Assembly (NCBI GenBank): GCA_019745555.1 | Contig: JAIESX010000003.1 | Span: 1 to 33,952 of the forward strand | DNA: 33,952 nt | Direction of reading: 5' to 3' | Source of the DNA: Burkholderiaceae bacterium | Lineage (GTDB): Bacteria > Pseudomonadota > Gammaproteobacteria > Burkholderiales > Burkholderiaceae_C | In this document: piece by piece, positions 8,436 to 17,230 of the stretch | Layout: each line of letters opens with the position of its first letter | How positions within the stretch are numbered: the first letter of the stretch is position 1 | Made by a program: the position numbers and the translations under genes | The notes under the pieces: generated by a model | Told to the model about the DNA's origin: nothing | Seen by the model: the letters and a program-made list of their open reading frames with translations, nothing else | The model's database searches: none

Positions 8436-9689
8436 TCAACTCTGCAGACGTGCGAGGCCGAAGCCCGCGAGATCGGTCTCGGGGCTGCGGCCGGCCACCA
8501 GATCGGCCAGGGCGCGCGCGGCGCCGCAGCTAAGGGTCCAGCCGCTGGAGCCGTGGCCGCAGTTCAGCCACAGGCCGGGGATGCCGCTGGCGCCCACCAG
8601 GGGCGGGCCGTCGGGCAGCATGGCGCGCGTGCCCTTCCAGGTCTGCACGCCGCTGGAGAGCACGGCTGCACCGGGGAACCAGTCCTGCAGCACCTTGTAG
8701 AGCGTCTGCACGGTTGCACGGTTGTGCTGCTCGGCACGTCCACCGAGTTCGGCACCGCCTCCGACGCGCACCCGGTTGCCCAGGCGTGTGATGGCTACTT
8801 TGTAGCGTTCGTCCACCACGGCGCTGCGCGGCGCGTTGAGCGGCTCGCGTACATGGGCGCTGACAGAATAACCGTGCACCGCGGCCAGGGGCAGCTTCAC
8901 GCCCAGGCCACGCAGCAGGCGGGCCGAGTCCATGCCCGCGCAGAGCACGGCAGCGTCGAAGCGCTCTGGCAGTCCTGCGCCCGTGATATGCACGTCCATG
9001 CCTGCGCCGGGTGTCAGTCGTTCGATCCCGGTGCTGAACCGGAACTGCACGCCGCGAGCCAGCGCGGCATTCTTGAGCAGCAGCGCGAACTGGCGGCAGT
9101 TGCCGGCCTCGTCGTCGGGCAGGTGGACAGCGCCCAGGAAGGGCGTATCGGGGTTGAGGGCGGGCTCGATGGTGCGCGCTTCCTCGGCACTGAGTTCGCG
9201 GTGCGTGATGCCCTGTTCACCGAGCAGTTGCAGGCCCGGGCGCAACTGGGCCTGCTCGCGTTCGGAGCGCAGCAGCACCAGCAGGCCGGGACTGCGGTCG
9301 AACTCGAGTTCCAGTTCGTCGGCGATCTTGTGCAGGCGGGCCTTGCTGTAGCGCGCCAGGCCCTGCAGGGCCTGGCGGTTGCGCAGGGAGGTCTCGGAAG
9401 AGCAGGCGCGCCAGCTCTTCCACATCCAGGCCAGGTCAGTGCCCGTGAGCGGCAGGCTGTGGCGCACCGGACGGTGACGTGCGAACAGTTGGCGCAGCAC
9501 GCGCAGCGACATGCCGGGGGTGGCCCAGGGGCTGCTGTAGCCCGGAGCGATCAGACCGCTGTTGGCGAAGCTGCCTTCCTCGGCGGCAGCGATACGGCGC
9601 TCGAAAACCGTGACCTCGTGGCCGTCGCAGGCGAGTTCCCAGGCGGTGGTGACGCCGATGATGCCGGCGCCGATGACTGCAATTTTCAT
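8436..9689 (-). CDS. dadA: D-amino acid dehydrogenase (DadA-like FAD oxidoreductase)
   Basis: This is a 417-residue member of the DAO/glycine oxidase superfamily, closest in length and motifs to the small subunit of D-amino acid dehydrogenase (E. coli DadA, 432). The FAD-binding dinucleotide motif GAGIIG is at residues 7-12, followed by the acidic residue at the end of beta-2 (VFER). Near the C terminus are LPDGPPLVG and NCGHGSSGWT, matching the DadA pattern. Such enzymes oxidatively deaminate D-amino acids and pass electrons to the respiratory chain. No alanine racemase gene (dadX) lies beside it, so exact substrate use is open. The region before the ATG is pyrimidine-rich on the coding strand with no Shine-Dalgarno. 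It follows the amidase gene by 48 bp and may share its transcript. Confidence 0.82.
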   Translation of the reverse strand: MKIAVIGAGIIGVTTAWELACDGHEVTVFERRIAAAEEGSFANSGLIAPGYSSPWATPGMSLRVLRQLFARHRPVRHSLPLTGTDLAWMWKSWRACSSETSLRNRQALQGLARYSKARLHKIADELELEFDRSPGLLVLLRSEREQAQLRPGLQLLGEQGITHRELSAEEARTIEPALNPDTPFLGAVHLPDDEAGNCRQFALLLKNAALARGVQFRFSTGIERLTPGAGMDVHITGAGLPERFDAAVLCAGMDSARLLRGLGVKLPLAAVHGYSVSAHVREPLNAPRSAVVDERYKVAITRLGNRVRVGGGAELGGRAEQHNRATVQTLYKVLQDWFPGAAVLSSGVQTWKGTRAMLPDGPPLVGASGIPGLWLNCGHGSSGWTLSCGAARALADLVAGRSPETDLAGFGLARLQS

Positions 9690-9737
9690 GGATGAGGAGG
9701 GAGGTCCGCCGTCCGGATGCGGTGGCGGGATGGGGGA

Positions 9738-11081
9738 TTATGGTTGTTGTGGCCGCAGCACGCTTTCGATCTGCTGCGAGATGTTGAGGACCGCATCATC
9801 GCGCATCGCGCCGTGCCAGACCATGAGGCCGACCGGTAGCTCGTCCGCGGCGTGACAGGGCAGGCTCAGGGCGCAGCCGTCGAGCATGTTGACCACGCCG
9901 GGGTTGCGCAGCAGCAGGCCGTTGAGGCAGAAGAAGGCTTCGTCGCGCTCGGGGCCCGGCAGCACCTCGGCCAGCGGCGGTGCCACGACGGGCACGGTGG
10001 GCGAGAGCACGGCATCAACCCCCTGTAGCGAATGTTCGACGCGCGTGATCCAGTTGCAGCGCGCCTGCTGCAGGTCGATGTAGTCGGCCGCGCTGATGGT
10101 CGCGCCGCGCTGGATGCGCGTGAGTACCCGCGGGTCGTACTGCGCGCTGCCCCCGGCCAGCAGACGGCGGTGCCAGGCGTAGCTTTCGGCGGCGGCAAAC
10201 CCGCCGTTGGACTGCAGGCCGGCGAGGTCATGCAGGGCGGGCAGGGGCAGTTCGCGGATGCGGGCCCCGGCGGTGCGCAGAGTTTGCAGGCCGCGCTCGA
10301 AGGCGCGGGCCACGGTGGCATCGACGCCGTCAAACATGAGCTGAGGCACCACGGCCAGGCGGTAATGTGATAGCGGTGCGTGACTGCGCGTCACGCGCCG
10401 GGCGGCCAGGATCTCGTGCACCAGGATGGCATCGCGCACCGAACGCGTCATCGCGCAGGCCGTGTCCAGCGTGAATGACAGGGGGACGGTGCCGTCCAGC
10501 GGGACCAGGCGCTGGGTGCTCTTGAAGCCCACGATGCCGTGCAGGGCCGCGGGGATGCGGATCGAGCCGCCGGTGTCGGAGCCCAGACCGACGAAGGCGG
10601 CGCCGGTGGCCACGGAGACGGCCGCGCCGCTGGACGAGCCGCCGGGGACGCGCGCCACGTCGGTGGCTGTGGCATTCGCAGGGGTCGCGTAGTGCGGGTT
10701 GACGCCCACGCCCGAGTAGGCGAACTCGGTCATGTGGGTACGCCCTATGAGGGCTGCGCCGGCCGCGCGCAAGCGGGCCACGGCCGCGGCATCCCGGCCT
10801 GCCGGCGGGGCATCGTTGAGGACGATGGACCCGGCCCGGCTGACCTGGCCCATGACATCGAACAGGTCCTTGACCGAGACGGCCAAGCCGGCCAGGGGTT
10901 GGCGCAGGGGATCCGCGGCGGCGGCCTGGGCCCGGGCACCGTCGAAGTCGGTCTGGAGGAAGGCGTGGCGGCAGGGCCCAGAGCTCGCCGCAGCAATGGC
11001 CCGCTCGATCTCGGCCTGCGGGCGGGTCTGGCCCGCCAGCAGGCGTTCGCGGGTGGCCAGGAGGTCGGCGGCAGGCATCAT
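9738..11081 (-). CDS. Amidase signature family hydrolase
   Basis: The 447-residue product carries the amidase-signature core with the Ser-cisSer-Lys triad: Lys71 in SVKDLFD, cis-Ser149 in the GGSSSG motif, and nucleophile Ser173 in SDTGGS. The 24-residue spacing between the two serines is that of malonamidase and FAAH. It resembles GatA, but neither gatB nor gatC is nearby and the C-terminal half is short, so it is more likely a catabolic amidase than the glutamyl-tRNA amidotransferase subunit. The ATG is doubled (ATGATG at 11081/11078), with no strong Shine-Dalgarno. The gene is divergent from rpsB, 167 bp apart, and the -10-like elements for the two directions overlap. The DadA-like gene next in line suggests release and oxidation of an amide-linked amino acid, which is only an inference. 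Confidence 0.88.
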   Translation of the reverse strand: MMPAADLLATRERLLAGQTRPQAEIERAIAAASSGPCRHAFLQTDFDGARAQAAAADPLRQPLAGLAVSVKDLFDVMGQVSRAGSIVLNDAPPAGRDAAAVARLRAAGAALIGRTHMTEFAYSGVGVNPHYATPANATATDVARVPGGSSSGAAVSVATGAAFVGLGSDTGGSIRIPAALHGIVGFKSTQRLVPLDGTVPLSFTLDTACAMTRSVRDAILVHEILAARRVTRSHAPLSHYRLAVVPQLMFDGVDATVARAFERGLQTLRTAGARIRELPLPALHDLAGLQSNGGFAAAESYAWHRRLLAGGSAQYDPRVLTRIQRGATISAADYIDLQQARCNWITRVEHSLQGVDAVLSPTVPVVAPPLAEVLPGPERDEAFFCLNGLLLRNPGVVNMLDGCALSLPCHAADELPVGLMVWHGAMRDDAVLNISQQIESVLRPQQP

Positions 11082-11098
11082 CGGCAGGTGGGCTGTGT

Positions 11099-11248
11099 TA
11101 TACTTGTCAGGCTTTGCTGGAAGGGCCTGCGCATCCCGCGCGGGCAGGCCACAGAGTTAATCGCAAACCGGTCCATCCAGGTGTTGCCGCCGAAACAATC
11201 GGTTGCAAATCGGGCCGGATTTTAGACCCAACCTTCGGAGTACTTCAC
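11099..11248 (+). promoter_or_regulatory. rpsB promoter -10 and structured 5' leader (candidate S2 autoregulatory element)
   Basis: A -10 element TATACT at 11099-11104 (no clear -35) would start transcription near 11111, leaving a leader of about 138 bases. The leader holds a GC-rich hairpin with perfect 7-bp arms (GGCCTGC and GCAGGCC, about 11124-11151). A longer-range stem follows, CCGGTCC (11168-11174) with GGGCCGG (11212-11218), enclosing a small hairpin CCGA/TCGG (11190-11193 with 11199-11202). Ribosomal protein S2 represses rpsB-tsf through a structured leader in gammaproteobacteria, so this may be the equivalent, but I cannot match it to that motif base by base. A GGAG at 11237-11240 is the ribosome-binding site. 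Confidence 0.5.
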
Positions 11249-12001
11249 ATGTCCGTGACCATGCGTCAAATGCTGGAAGCCGGTGTCCATTTCGGTCACC
11301 AGACCCGCTTCTGGAACCCCAAGATGGCCCCCTTCATCTTCGGCCATCGCAACAAGATCCACATCATCAACCTGGAAAAGTCGCTGCCGATGTTCCAGGA
11401 GGCTGCGAAGTTCGCCAAGCAGCTCGCGGCCAAGCGCGGCACCATCCTGATGGTTGGCACCAAGCGTACCGCCCGCGAGATCGTGGCTGCCGAAGCCCAG
11501 CGCGCCGGCGTGCCCTATGTCGACCAGCGCTGGCTGGGCGGCATGCTGACCAACTTCAAGACGGTCAAGACCTCGCTCAAGCGCCTCAAGGACATGAAGG
11601 CCCAGCAGGAAGCCGGCCTGGACGCCATGAGCAAGAAGGAGCAGCTGATGTTCGCCCGTGAACTCGAGAAGCTCGAGAAGGACATCGGCGGCATCCAGGA
11701 CATGAACACCCTGCCGGACGCCATCTTCGTGATCGACGTCGGCTACCACAAGATCGCCGTGGCCGAAGCCAAGAAGCTGGGCATCCCGCTGATCGGCGTG
11801 GTGGACTCCAACCACTCGCCCGAAGGCATCGACTACGTGATCCCGGGCAACGACGACTCGTCCAAGGCTGTGACGCTGTACGCCCGCGGCATCGCCGACG
11901 CGATCCTGGAAGGCCGTGCCAATGCCGTGGAAGACGTGGTCAAGGCCGTGTCTTCGGAGAGCGGTGACGAGTTCGTGGAAGTGAACGAAGCTTCCGCCTG
12001 A
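11249..12001 (+). CDS. rpsB: 30S ribosomal protein S2
   Basis: S2 binds the 30S head-platform junction next to S1 and is added late in subunit assembly. The 250-residue product opens with the family hallmark [19 protein letters not shown] and carries [26 protein letters not shown] and [10 protein letters not shown] in order. The ATG at 11249 has GGAG 8 bases upstream. Earlier in-frame ATG or GTG codons fall in the leader and give no S2 sequence. It is first in the long plus-strand run and is followed by a terminator hairpin before tsf, the arrangement seen in many proteobacteria. Confidence 0.99.
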   Translation: MSVTMRQMLEAGVHFGHQTRFWNPKMAPFIFGHRNKIHIINLEKSLPMFQEAAKFAKQLAAKRGTILMVGTKRTAREIVAAEAQRAGVPYVDQRWLGGMLTNFKTVKTSLKRLKDMKAQQEAGLDAMSKKEQLMFARELEKLEKDIGGIQDMNTLPDAIFVIDVGYHKIAVAEAKKLGIPLIGVVDSNHSPEGIDYVIPGNDDSSKAVTLYARGIADAILEGRANAVEDVVKAVSSESGDEFVEVNEASA

Positions 12002-12017
12002 TCCGCTTTCGACCCGC

Positions 12018-12047
12018 AAAAAGGGGCGCTGTGTGCCCCTTTTTTTT
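12018..12047 (+). terminator. Rho-independent terminator/attenuator between rpsB and tsf
   Basis: A perfect 10-bp stem AAAAAGGGGC (12018-12027) pairs with GCCCCTTTTT (12035-12044) around a 7-base loop and runs straight into eight T residues (12040-12047). It lies 17 bases after the rpsB stop. Because tsf follows 43 bases later with no obvious strong promoter, the hairpin probably lets part of the transcription through and sets the S2 to EF-Ts ratio. Confidence 0.88.
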
Positions 12048-12089
12048 AGCTTGAGTCTGAACCACTGAACTGAATTACGGAGTAACAAG

Positions 12090-12980
12090 ATGGCTGCAAT
12101 CACCGCAAGCATGGTCGCCGAACTGCGCGCCAAGACCGACGCCCCGATGATGGAGTGCAAGAAAGCCCTGACCGAGGCTGACGGCGACATGGCCAAGGCC
12201 GAGGAAGTGCTGCGCGTCAAGCTGGGCACCAAGGCCGGCAAGGCCGCGTCCCGTGTGACCGCCGAGGGTGTGGTCGCTGCCGCTGCCCAAGGCGGCGTGG
12301 GCGCCCTCATCGAAGTCAACTGCGAAACCGACTTCGTGACCAAGAACGACAGCTTCCTGGCCCTGGCCCAGGCGGCTGCCAAGCTCATCGTCGAGCACAA
12401 CCCCGCCGATGTGGCCGCGCTGGGTGCGCTGCCCTACAGCCAGGACGGCTTCGGCCCCACGCTGGAAGAGGTGCGCAAGGGCTTGATCGGCAAGATCGGC
12501 GAGAACATGAGCTTCCGCCGTTTCAAGCGCTTCTCCGGTGCCAAGCTGGCCACCTATCTGCACGGCACCCGCATCGGCGTGGTCGTCGAGTACGACGGTG
12601 ACGAGACCGCCGCCAAGGACGTGGCCATGCACGTGGCCGCCATGAAGCCCGTGGCACTGACCAGCGCCGACGTGCCGGCCGAGCTGATCGAGCGCGAGCG
12701 TTCGGTGGCCACCGCCAAGGCCGCCGAGTCCGGCAAGCCGGCAGACATCGCCGCCAAGATGATCGAGGGCTCGGTGCAGAAGTACCTGAAGGAAGTGTCG
12801 CTGTTCAACCAGCCCTTCGTGAAGAACGACAAGCAGACCGTCGAGCAGATGCTCAAGGCCGCCAGCACCACCGTCAAGGGTTTCACCCTCTACGTGGTGG
12901 GCGAGGGCATCGAGAAGAAAGTCGACGACTTTGCTGCCGAGGTGGCTGCCCAGGTGGCCGCTGCCCAGAAGGCCGGCTGA
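12090..12980 (+). CDS. tsf: Translation elongation factor Ts
   Basis: EF-Ts is the nucleotide-exchange factor that releases GDP from EF-Tu. The 296-residue product starts with the UBA-like domain (about 3-54: [16 protein letters not shown]). The signature TDFV is at 80-83, whose Asp-Phe pair inserts into the EF-Tu G domain. The core subdomains and the C-terminal module (VEQMLKAA to the end) follow. The start is supported by CGGAG about 7 bases upstream of the ATG at 12090. It forms the usual rpsB-tsf-pyrH-frr block. Confidence 0.99.
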   Translation: MAAITASMVAELRAKTDAPMMECKKALTEADGDMAKAEEVLRVKLGTKAGKAASRVTAEGVVAAAAQGGVGALIEVNCETDFVTKNDSFLALAQAAAKLIVEHNPADVAALGALPYSQDGFGPTLEEVRKGLIGKIGENMSFRRFKRFSGAKLATYLHGTRIGVVVEYDGDETAAKDVAMHVAAMKPVALTSADVPAELIERERSVATAKAAESGKPADIAAKMIEGSVQKYLKEVSLFNQPFVKNDKQTVEQMLKAASTTVKGFTLYVVGEGIEKKVDDFAAEVAAQVAAAQKAG

Positions 12981-12990
12981 TCGGGCGCCA

Positions 12991-13020
12991 TCCCCGGCTG
13001 TCCTGCCGAACAGCCGGGGA
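12991..13020 (+). other. Strong hairpin without U-tract between tsf and pyrH
   Basis: TCCCCGGCTGT (12991-13001) pairs perfectly over 11 bp with ACAGCCGGGGA (13010-13020) around an 8-base loop. The following bases AAATCCTGTAAATT are not a U-tract, so it is not a canonical intrinsic terminator. It could be a pause or processing site, an mRNA-stabilising structure, or a weak attenuator inside the operon. Confidence 0.7.
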
Positions 13021-13076
13021 AATCCTGTAAATTCGGCGCATCTCTCTGAACACCGAACCCCTGCCAGGAGCTTTTC

Positions 13077-13799
13077 ATGCCCGACCCCAAGCCAGCCCAC
13101 AAGCGCATCCTGCTGAAGCTGTCCGGGGAGGCGCTGATGGGCGATGATGCCTTCGGCATCAACCACGCGACCATCCAGCGCATGGTGCAGGAGGTGGCCG
13201 AGGTCACGCGCCTGGGTGTGGAGGTGGCGGTGGTCATCGGCGGCGGCAACATCTTCCGCGGCGTGGCCGGTGGTTCGGTCGGCATGGACCGTGCCACGGC
13301 CGACTACATGGGCATGCTGGCCACCGTGATGAACGCCCTGGCCCTGGCCGACACCATGAACAAGGCTGGCCTCACGGCCCGCGTGATGTCAGCCATCGCC
13401 ATCGAGCAGGTGGTCGAACCCTATGTGCGCCCCAAGGCGCTGCAGTACCTCGAAGAGGGCAAGGTCGTGGTCTTCGCGGCCGGTACGGGCAACCCCTTCT
13501 TCACCACGGATACGGCGGCCGCGCTGCGCGGAGCCGAGATCGGGGCGGAGATGGTGCTCAAGGCCACCAAGGTCGACGGCGTCTACAGCGCCGATCCGAA
13601 CAAGGACAAGACCGCCACGCGCTACGCCAAGATCTCCTTCGACGAGGCCATCCAGAAGAACCTGGGCATCATGGACGCCACGGCTTTTGCGCTGTGCCGC
13701 GACCAGAAGCTGCCGATCAAGGTATTTTCGATTTTCAAGCACGGCGCGCTCAAGCGCGTGGTGCTGGGTGAGGACGAGGGTACGCTGGTCTACGCCTGA
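13077..13799 (+). CDS. pyrH: Uridylate kinase (UMP kinase)
   Basis: PyrH phosphorylates UMP to UDP, the committed step to UTP and CTP, and belongs to the amino-acid-kinase fold typical of bacterial UMP kinases. The 240-residue product shows [12 protein letters not shown] near residue 10, the glycine loop IGGGNIFRG, then [42 protein letters not shown] and IKVFSIF in the standard order. CAGGAG at 13065-13070 lies 6 bases before the ATG. It follows tsf by 96 bp, in which a hairpin sits, and precedes frr by 30 bp. Confidence 0.99.
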   Translation: MPDPKPAHKRILLKLSGEALMGDDAFGINHATIQRMVQEVAEVTRLGVEVAVVIGGGNIFRGVAGGSVGMDRATADYMGMLATVMNALALADTMNKAGLTARVMSAIAIEQVVEPYVRPKALQYLEEGKVVVFAAGTGNPFFTTDTAAALRGAEIGAEMVLKATKVDGVYSADPNKDKTATRYAKISFDEAIQKNLGIMDATAFALCRDQKLPIKVFSIFKHGALKRVVLGEDEGTLVYA

Positions 13800-13829
13800 G
13801 CGCGGACGGCAGACCCTCAGGAGGACAAC

Positions 13830-14390
13830 ATGACGATCGCCGACATCAAGAAAACCATGGAAGCCAAGATGGACCAGTCCATCGAGGCCCTGAAGAACCA
13901 TCTTTCCAAGATCCGCACCGGACGTGCCAACCCCTCGCTGCTCGATGCCGTGCAGGTCGAGTACTACGGCTCCATGGTGCCCCTGAGCCAGGTGGCCAAC
14001 GTGGCCCTGCTCGATGCCCGCACGATCAGCGTGCAGCCCTGGGAGAAGGGTATGGGCGCCAAGATCGAGAAGGCCATCCGCGAGAGCGATCTGGGCCTGA
14101 ATCCGGCCGCCATGGGCGACCTGATCCGCGTGCCCATGCCGCCCATGAGCGAGGAGCGCCGCAAGGAGATGACCAAGCTGGTGCGCAACGAGGGCGAGAA
14201 CGCCAAGATTGCCGTGCGCAACCTGCGGCGTGACGCCAACGAGGCGGTCAAGAAGCTGGTCAAGGACAAGCAGGCCTCCGAGGACGAGCAGAAGCGCTCC
14301 GAGGCCGACATCCAGAAGCTGACCGACAAGCACGTCGCGACCATCGACCAGCTCGTCGCGGCCAAGGAACAGGAAGTGATGGCGGTCTGA
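13830..14390 (+). CDS. frr: Ribosome recycling factor
   Basis: RRF splits post-termination ribosomes together with EF-G. The 186-residue product matches the family length (185 in E. coli) and shows the hallmarks [39 protein letters not shown] and the long basic helical hairpin of domain I ([15 protein letters not shown]). A strong AGGAGG (about 13820-13825) lies just upstream of the ATG. It sits between pyrH and uppS as in most proteobacteria. Confidence 0.99.
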   Translation: MTIADIKKTMEAKMDQSIEALKNHLSKIRTGRANPSLLDAVQVEYYGSMVPLSQVANVALLDARTISVQPWEKGMGAKIEKAIRESDLGLNPAAMGDLIRVPMPPMSEERRKEMTKLVRNEGENAKIAVRNLRRDANEAVKKLVKDKQASEDEQKRSEADIQKLTDKHVATIDQLVAAKEQEVMAV

Positions 14391-14410
14391 CCGCTGTCCT
14401 GTCCCCAGCG

Positions 14411-15139
14411 ATGACGGCACCCGGCGGCACGCCGCAGCACATCGCCATCGTCATGGATGGCAACGGCCGCTGGGCGACCAGGCGCTTCCTGCCACGTCTG
14501 GCGGGCCATCGTCAGGGCATGGAAAGCCTGCGCCGCTGCATCCGCGCCTGCCTGGACCGCGGCGTGGCCGTGCTGACCGTCTTCGCCTTTTCTTCCGAAA
14601 ACTGGAACCGCCCGGCCGATGAGGTATCGGGCCTGATGGAGCTGCTCGCGACGGCACTGGCCAAGGAGATGCCGCAGTTGCAGGCCGATCAGGTGCAGGT
14701 GCACTTCGTCGGCGAGCGCGCCGGGCTCTCGGACAAGGTGCGCACCGGTCTGGACCAGGCCGAGGCGGCCACCGCCGGCAACCAGCGCCTGGTGCTCAAC
14801 GTCTGCTTCAACTACGGCGGCCGCTGGGACATCGCCCAGGCCGCCGCACGGCTGGCGGCGCAGGGGCAGCCCATCACCGAGCTCTCTCTGCACCAGGCCA
14901 TGGCCATGGCCCATGTGCCGGATCCGGACCTGATCATCCGCACCGGTGGCGAGCTGCGACTGAGCAACTTCCTGCTCTGGCAGGCGGCCTACGCCGAGCT
15001 CTACTTCAGCGACAGGCTCTGGCCCGATTTCGATGAGGCCGAGCTGGACCGGGCCATTTCCGAGTACGCCCGGCGTGAACGCCGCTTCGGCCAGACCTCC
15101 GAGCAGCTGGGCATGGCTGCGGACCAGAAGGCCGCCTGA
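14411..15139 (+). CDS. uppS: Undecaprenyl diphosphate synthase (cis-prenyltransferase)
   Basis: UppS extends farnesyl diphosphate with eight isopentenyl units to make the C55 carrier lipid for peptidoglycan, O-antigen and other wall polymers. The 242-residue product has the catalytic P-loop IVMDGNGRWA with Asp16, the FAFSSENW motif, and RTGGELRLSNFLLWQ with Arg177 and Arg183 for pyrophosphate binding. The ATG at 14411 lies 20 bp after frr without a clear Shine-Dalgarno. The DGNGRW motif at residues 16-21 leaves little room for a different start. It works upstream of the envelope genes that follow. Confidence 0.98.
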   Translation: MTAPGGTPQHIAIVMDGNGRWATRRFLPRLAGHRQGMESLRRCIRACLDRGVAVLTVFAFSSENWNRPADEVSGLMELLATALAKEMPQLQADQVQVHFVGERAGLSDKVRTGLDQAEAATAGNQRLVLNVCFNYGGRWDIAQAAARLAAQGQPITELSLHQAMAMAHVPDPDLIIRTGGELRLSNFLLWQAAYAELYFSDRLWPDFDEAELDRAISEYARRERRFGQTSEQLGMAADQKAA

Positions 15140-15150
15140 GGAATTTTTTC

Positions 15151-16005
15151 ATGCTCAAGCAGCGCATCATCACCGCCCTCATCCTGCTGCTGTTCCTGCT
15201 GCCGGCCCTGTTTCATCACGACACCCTGTACTGGCGTCTGATCGCTCTCGTGTTGATTGCCGCCGGCGCCTGGGAGTGGGGGCGGCTCAACGGCCTCGGG
15301 CCCTACGGCAGTGTGCTGGGAGGCTTCGGCGCGCTCGTGGCCTGTGTCATGGCCTGGGACCTGGGCCTGCTGGACCGTCGCCTGACGCTGCTGTGGACCC
15401 TGGCCGGCGGCGCCTGGGTGCTGGCCGGTGCTGCACTGCTCAAGGCCGGCGTGGCCCGCTGGGGCGAGCTGCCGCGCGCGCTGCGTCTGGTCGGTGGCTG
15501 GTCGGCCCTGTGGCTGACCTGGCTGGCCGTGGTGCAGGCGCGCGAGATCGGCATCACCTTCCTGCTTTCCGTGCTGCTGCTGGTCTGGATGGCCGATGTG
15601 GCGGCATATTTCGCCGGCAAGGCCCTGGGCGGACGCTACAGCCGCGGCAAGCTGGCCCCGGCCATCAGCCCCGGCAAGAGCTGGGAGGGCGTCTGGGGCG
15701 GCCTGGTCGGCGTGTTCGTGCTGGCCTTCGTCTGGCTGGCGCTGGAGCGCGCGGGCGTGCTACCGCCGCCCAGCCTCTACGGTCACCTGCTCGTGCAGGC
15801 GGGCTGGTGGCTGCTGTTGCCGGCCGTTCTTTTCCTCACGGCCATGAGCGTGATGGGGGACCTGGTTGAATCCCTGGTCAAGCGCAGCGCCGGCATGAAG
15901 GACAGCAGCGGCCTGCTGCCTGGCCACGGCGGCGTGCTCGACCGGGTGGATGCCCTGCTGCCCACCTTGCCGCTGGCCATGATGCTGTACAGCCTGACGG
16001 CCTGA
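15151..16005 (+). CDS. cdsA: Phosphatidate cytidylyltransferase (CDP-diacylglycerol synthase)
   Basis: CdsA converts phosphatidic acid and CTP to CDP-diacylglycerol, the precursor of all membrane phospholipids. The 284-residue product is an integral membrane protein with several hydrophobic helices. It ends with the CDP-DAG synthase signature (S-x3-R-x4-KD-x5-PGHGG-x2-DR-x-D type) seen here as KRSAGMKD, then LLPGHGGVLDRVDA. The ribosome-binding site TGAGGA overlaps the uppS stop codon 11 bp upstream, so expression is coupled to uppS. It is a little shorter than many homologues but intact. Confidence 0.98.
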   Translation: MLKQRIITALILLLFLLPALFHHDTLYWRLIALVLIAAGAWEWGRLNGLGPYGSVLGGFGALVACVMAWDLGLLDRRLTLLWTLAGGAWVLAGAALLKAGVARWGELPRALRLVGGWSALWLTWLAVVQAREIGITFLLSVLLLVWMADVAAYFAGKALGGRYSRGKLAPAISPGKSWEGVWGGLVGVFVLAFVWLALERAGVLPPPSLYGHLLVQAGWWLLLPAVLFLTAMSVMGDLVESLVKRSAGMKDSSGLLPGHGGVLDRVDALLPTLPLAMMLYSLTA

Positions 16006-16010
16006 GCCGC

Positions 16011-17216
16011 ATGAACGAACAAGCGCAACGCCAGCGTGTGGCCATCCTGGGCTCCACAGGTTCGATCGGGACCAGTACGCTGGACGTGCTGGCCCGTCAC
16101 CCGCAGCGTTTCGAGGTCTATGCTTTGACGGCGGCCACCCAGGTGGAACTGCTTCTGCAACAGTGCCTGCAGTTCAAACCGCGTTATGCCGCCATGGCCA
16201 GTGCGACCCATGCGAGTGAGCTCGCTGCGCGACTGAGGACGGCAGGTGCTCGCACCCAGGTGCTGGGTGGGGCGGAGGCTCTGGTCGAGATCGCGGCCCA
16301 TGCAGAGGTGGATGCCGTCATGGCTGCCATCGTCGGAGCGGCTGGTCTGGCCCCTTGCCTGGCCGCAGCGCGCGCGGGCAAGCGCCTGCTGCTGGCCAAC
16401 AAGGAAGCCCTGGTGGTGGGCGGCAACTACTTCATGCAGACGGTGCGCGCTGGCGGTGCCACGCTGCTGCCCATCGACAGCGAGCATTCGGCCATCTTCC
16501 AGTCCCTGCCCGAGGATCCGGCGACCTGGAGCCAGCGGGTGGACAAGATCATCCTGACTGCCTCGGGTGGCCCTTTCCGTACGCGCGACCCGCAGACCCT
16601 GCGTGACGTAACCCCCGAGCAGGCCTGTGCCCACCCGAACTGGGTCATGGGTCGCAAGATCTCGGTGGACTCGGCCACCATGATGAACAAGGCGCTCGAA
16701 GTGATCGAGGCGCGCTACCTCTTTGGCCTGCCGCCGGAGCGGCTGGAGGTGGTGATCCACCCGCAGAGCGTGATCCACTCCATGGTGCAGTACAGCGACC
16801 ATTCGGTGGTGGCCCAGCTGGGCACACCGGACATGCGCGTGCCTATCGCCTACGGCCTGTCCTGGCCGGAGCGCATGGCCTCGGGCGCCGCGCCGCTGGA
16901 TTTCCATGCGCTGGCGGCCATGACCTTCGAGCCTCTCGATGCGCCGGGTCACGCCCAGCGTTATGCCGGCCTGCAGCTGGCCTGGGATGCCTTGCGTGGC
17001 CCGTCCGGGACGACCGCCGTGCTCAACGCCGCCAACGAGGTGGCGGTGGCCGCCTTCCTGGAGCGGCGCATCCGCTTTGACCAGATCCATGCAGTGAACT
17101 TGCAGGTCCTGGAAGTGATCACACCGGCTGCGCCGGGTTCGCTGGAGGACTTGCTGGCCCTGGACGTTCAGTCGCGCGCCAGGGCCGCCCAGTCCGTGCA
17201 GGCCCTGGCTGCCTGA
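16011..17216 (+). CDS. dxr: 1-deoxy-D-xylulose 5-phosphate reductoisomerase
   Basis: Dxr (IspC) makes 2-C-methyl-D-erythritol 4-phosphate with NADPH, the first committed step of the non-mevalonate isoprenoid pathway that feeds UppS. The 401-residue product has the NADPH motif GSTGSIG at 14-20, LANKEALV, and metal ligands Asp156 and Glu158 in DSEHSAIFQ. It also has the flexible-loop motif HPNWVMGRKISVDSATMMNK with Glu230 just after it, and HPQSVIHSMV. It starts 5 bp after cdsA with no clear ribosome-binding site, suggesting translational coupling. Confidence 0.99.
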   Translation: MNEQAQRQRVAILGSTGSIGTSTLDVLARHPQRFEVYALTAATQVELLLQQCLQFKPRYAAMASATHASELAARLRTAGARTQVLGGAEALVEIAAHAEVDAVMAAIVGAAGLAPCLAAARAGKRLLLANKEALVVGGNYFMQTVRAGGATLLPIDSEHSAIFQSLPEDPATWSQRVDKIILTASGGPFRTRDPQTLRDVTPEQACAHPNWVMGRKISVDSATMMNKALEVIEARYLFGLPPERLEVVIHPQSVIHSMVQYSDHSVVAQLGTPDMRVPIAYGLSWPERMASGAAPLDFHALAAMTFEPLDAPGHAQRYAGLQLAWDALRGPSGTTAVLNAANEVAVAAFLERRIRFDQIHAVNLQVLEVITPAAPGSLEDLLALDVQSRARAAQSVQALAA

Positions 17217-17230
17217 GCAGGAGAGATCAC

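Noticed and set aside
9690..9715. GGAGGGAGG on the plus strand as a ribosome-binding site for an unlisted gene
   Set aside because: No open frame with plausible coding content follows it on the plus strand. The region is the 5' side of the minus-strand dadA gene.
5196..11081. Minus-strand block as a horizontally acquired island
   Set aside because: Base composition and codon use look like the flanking housekeeping genes. No mobility genes, tRNA junction or flanking repeats were seen.
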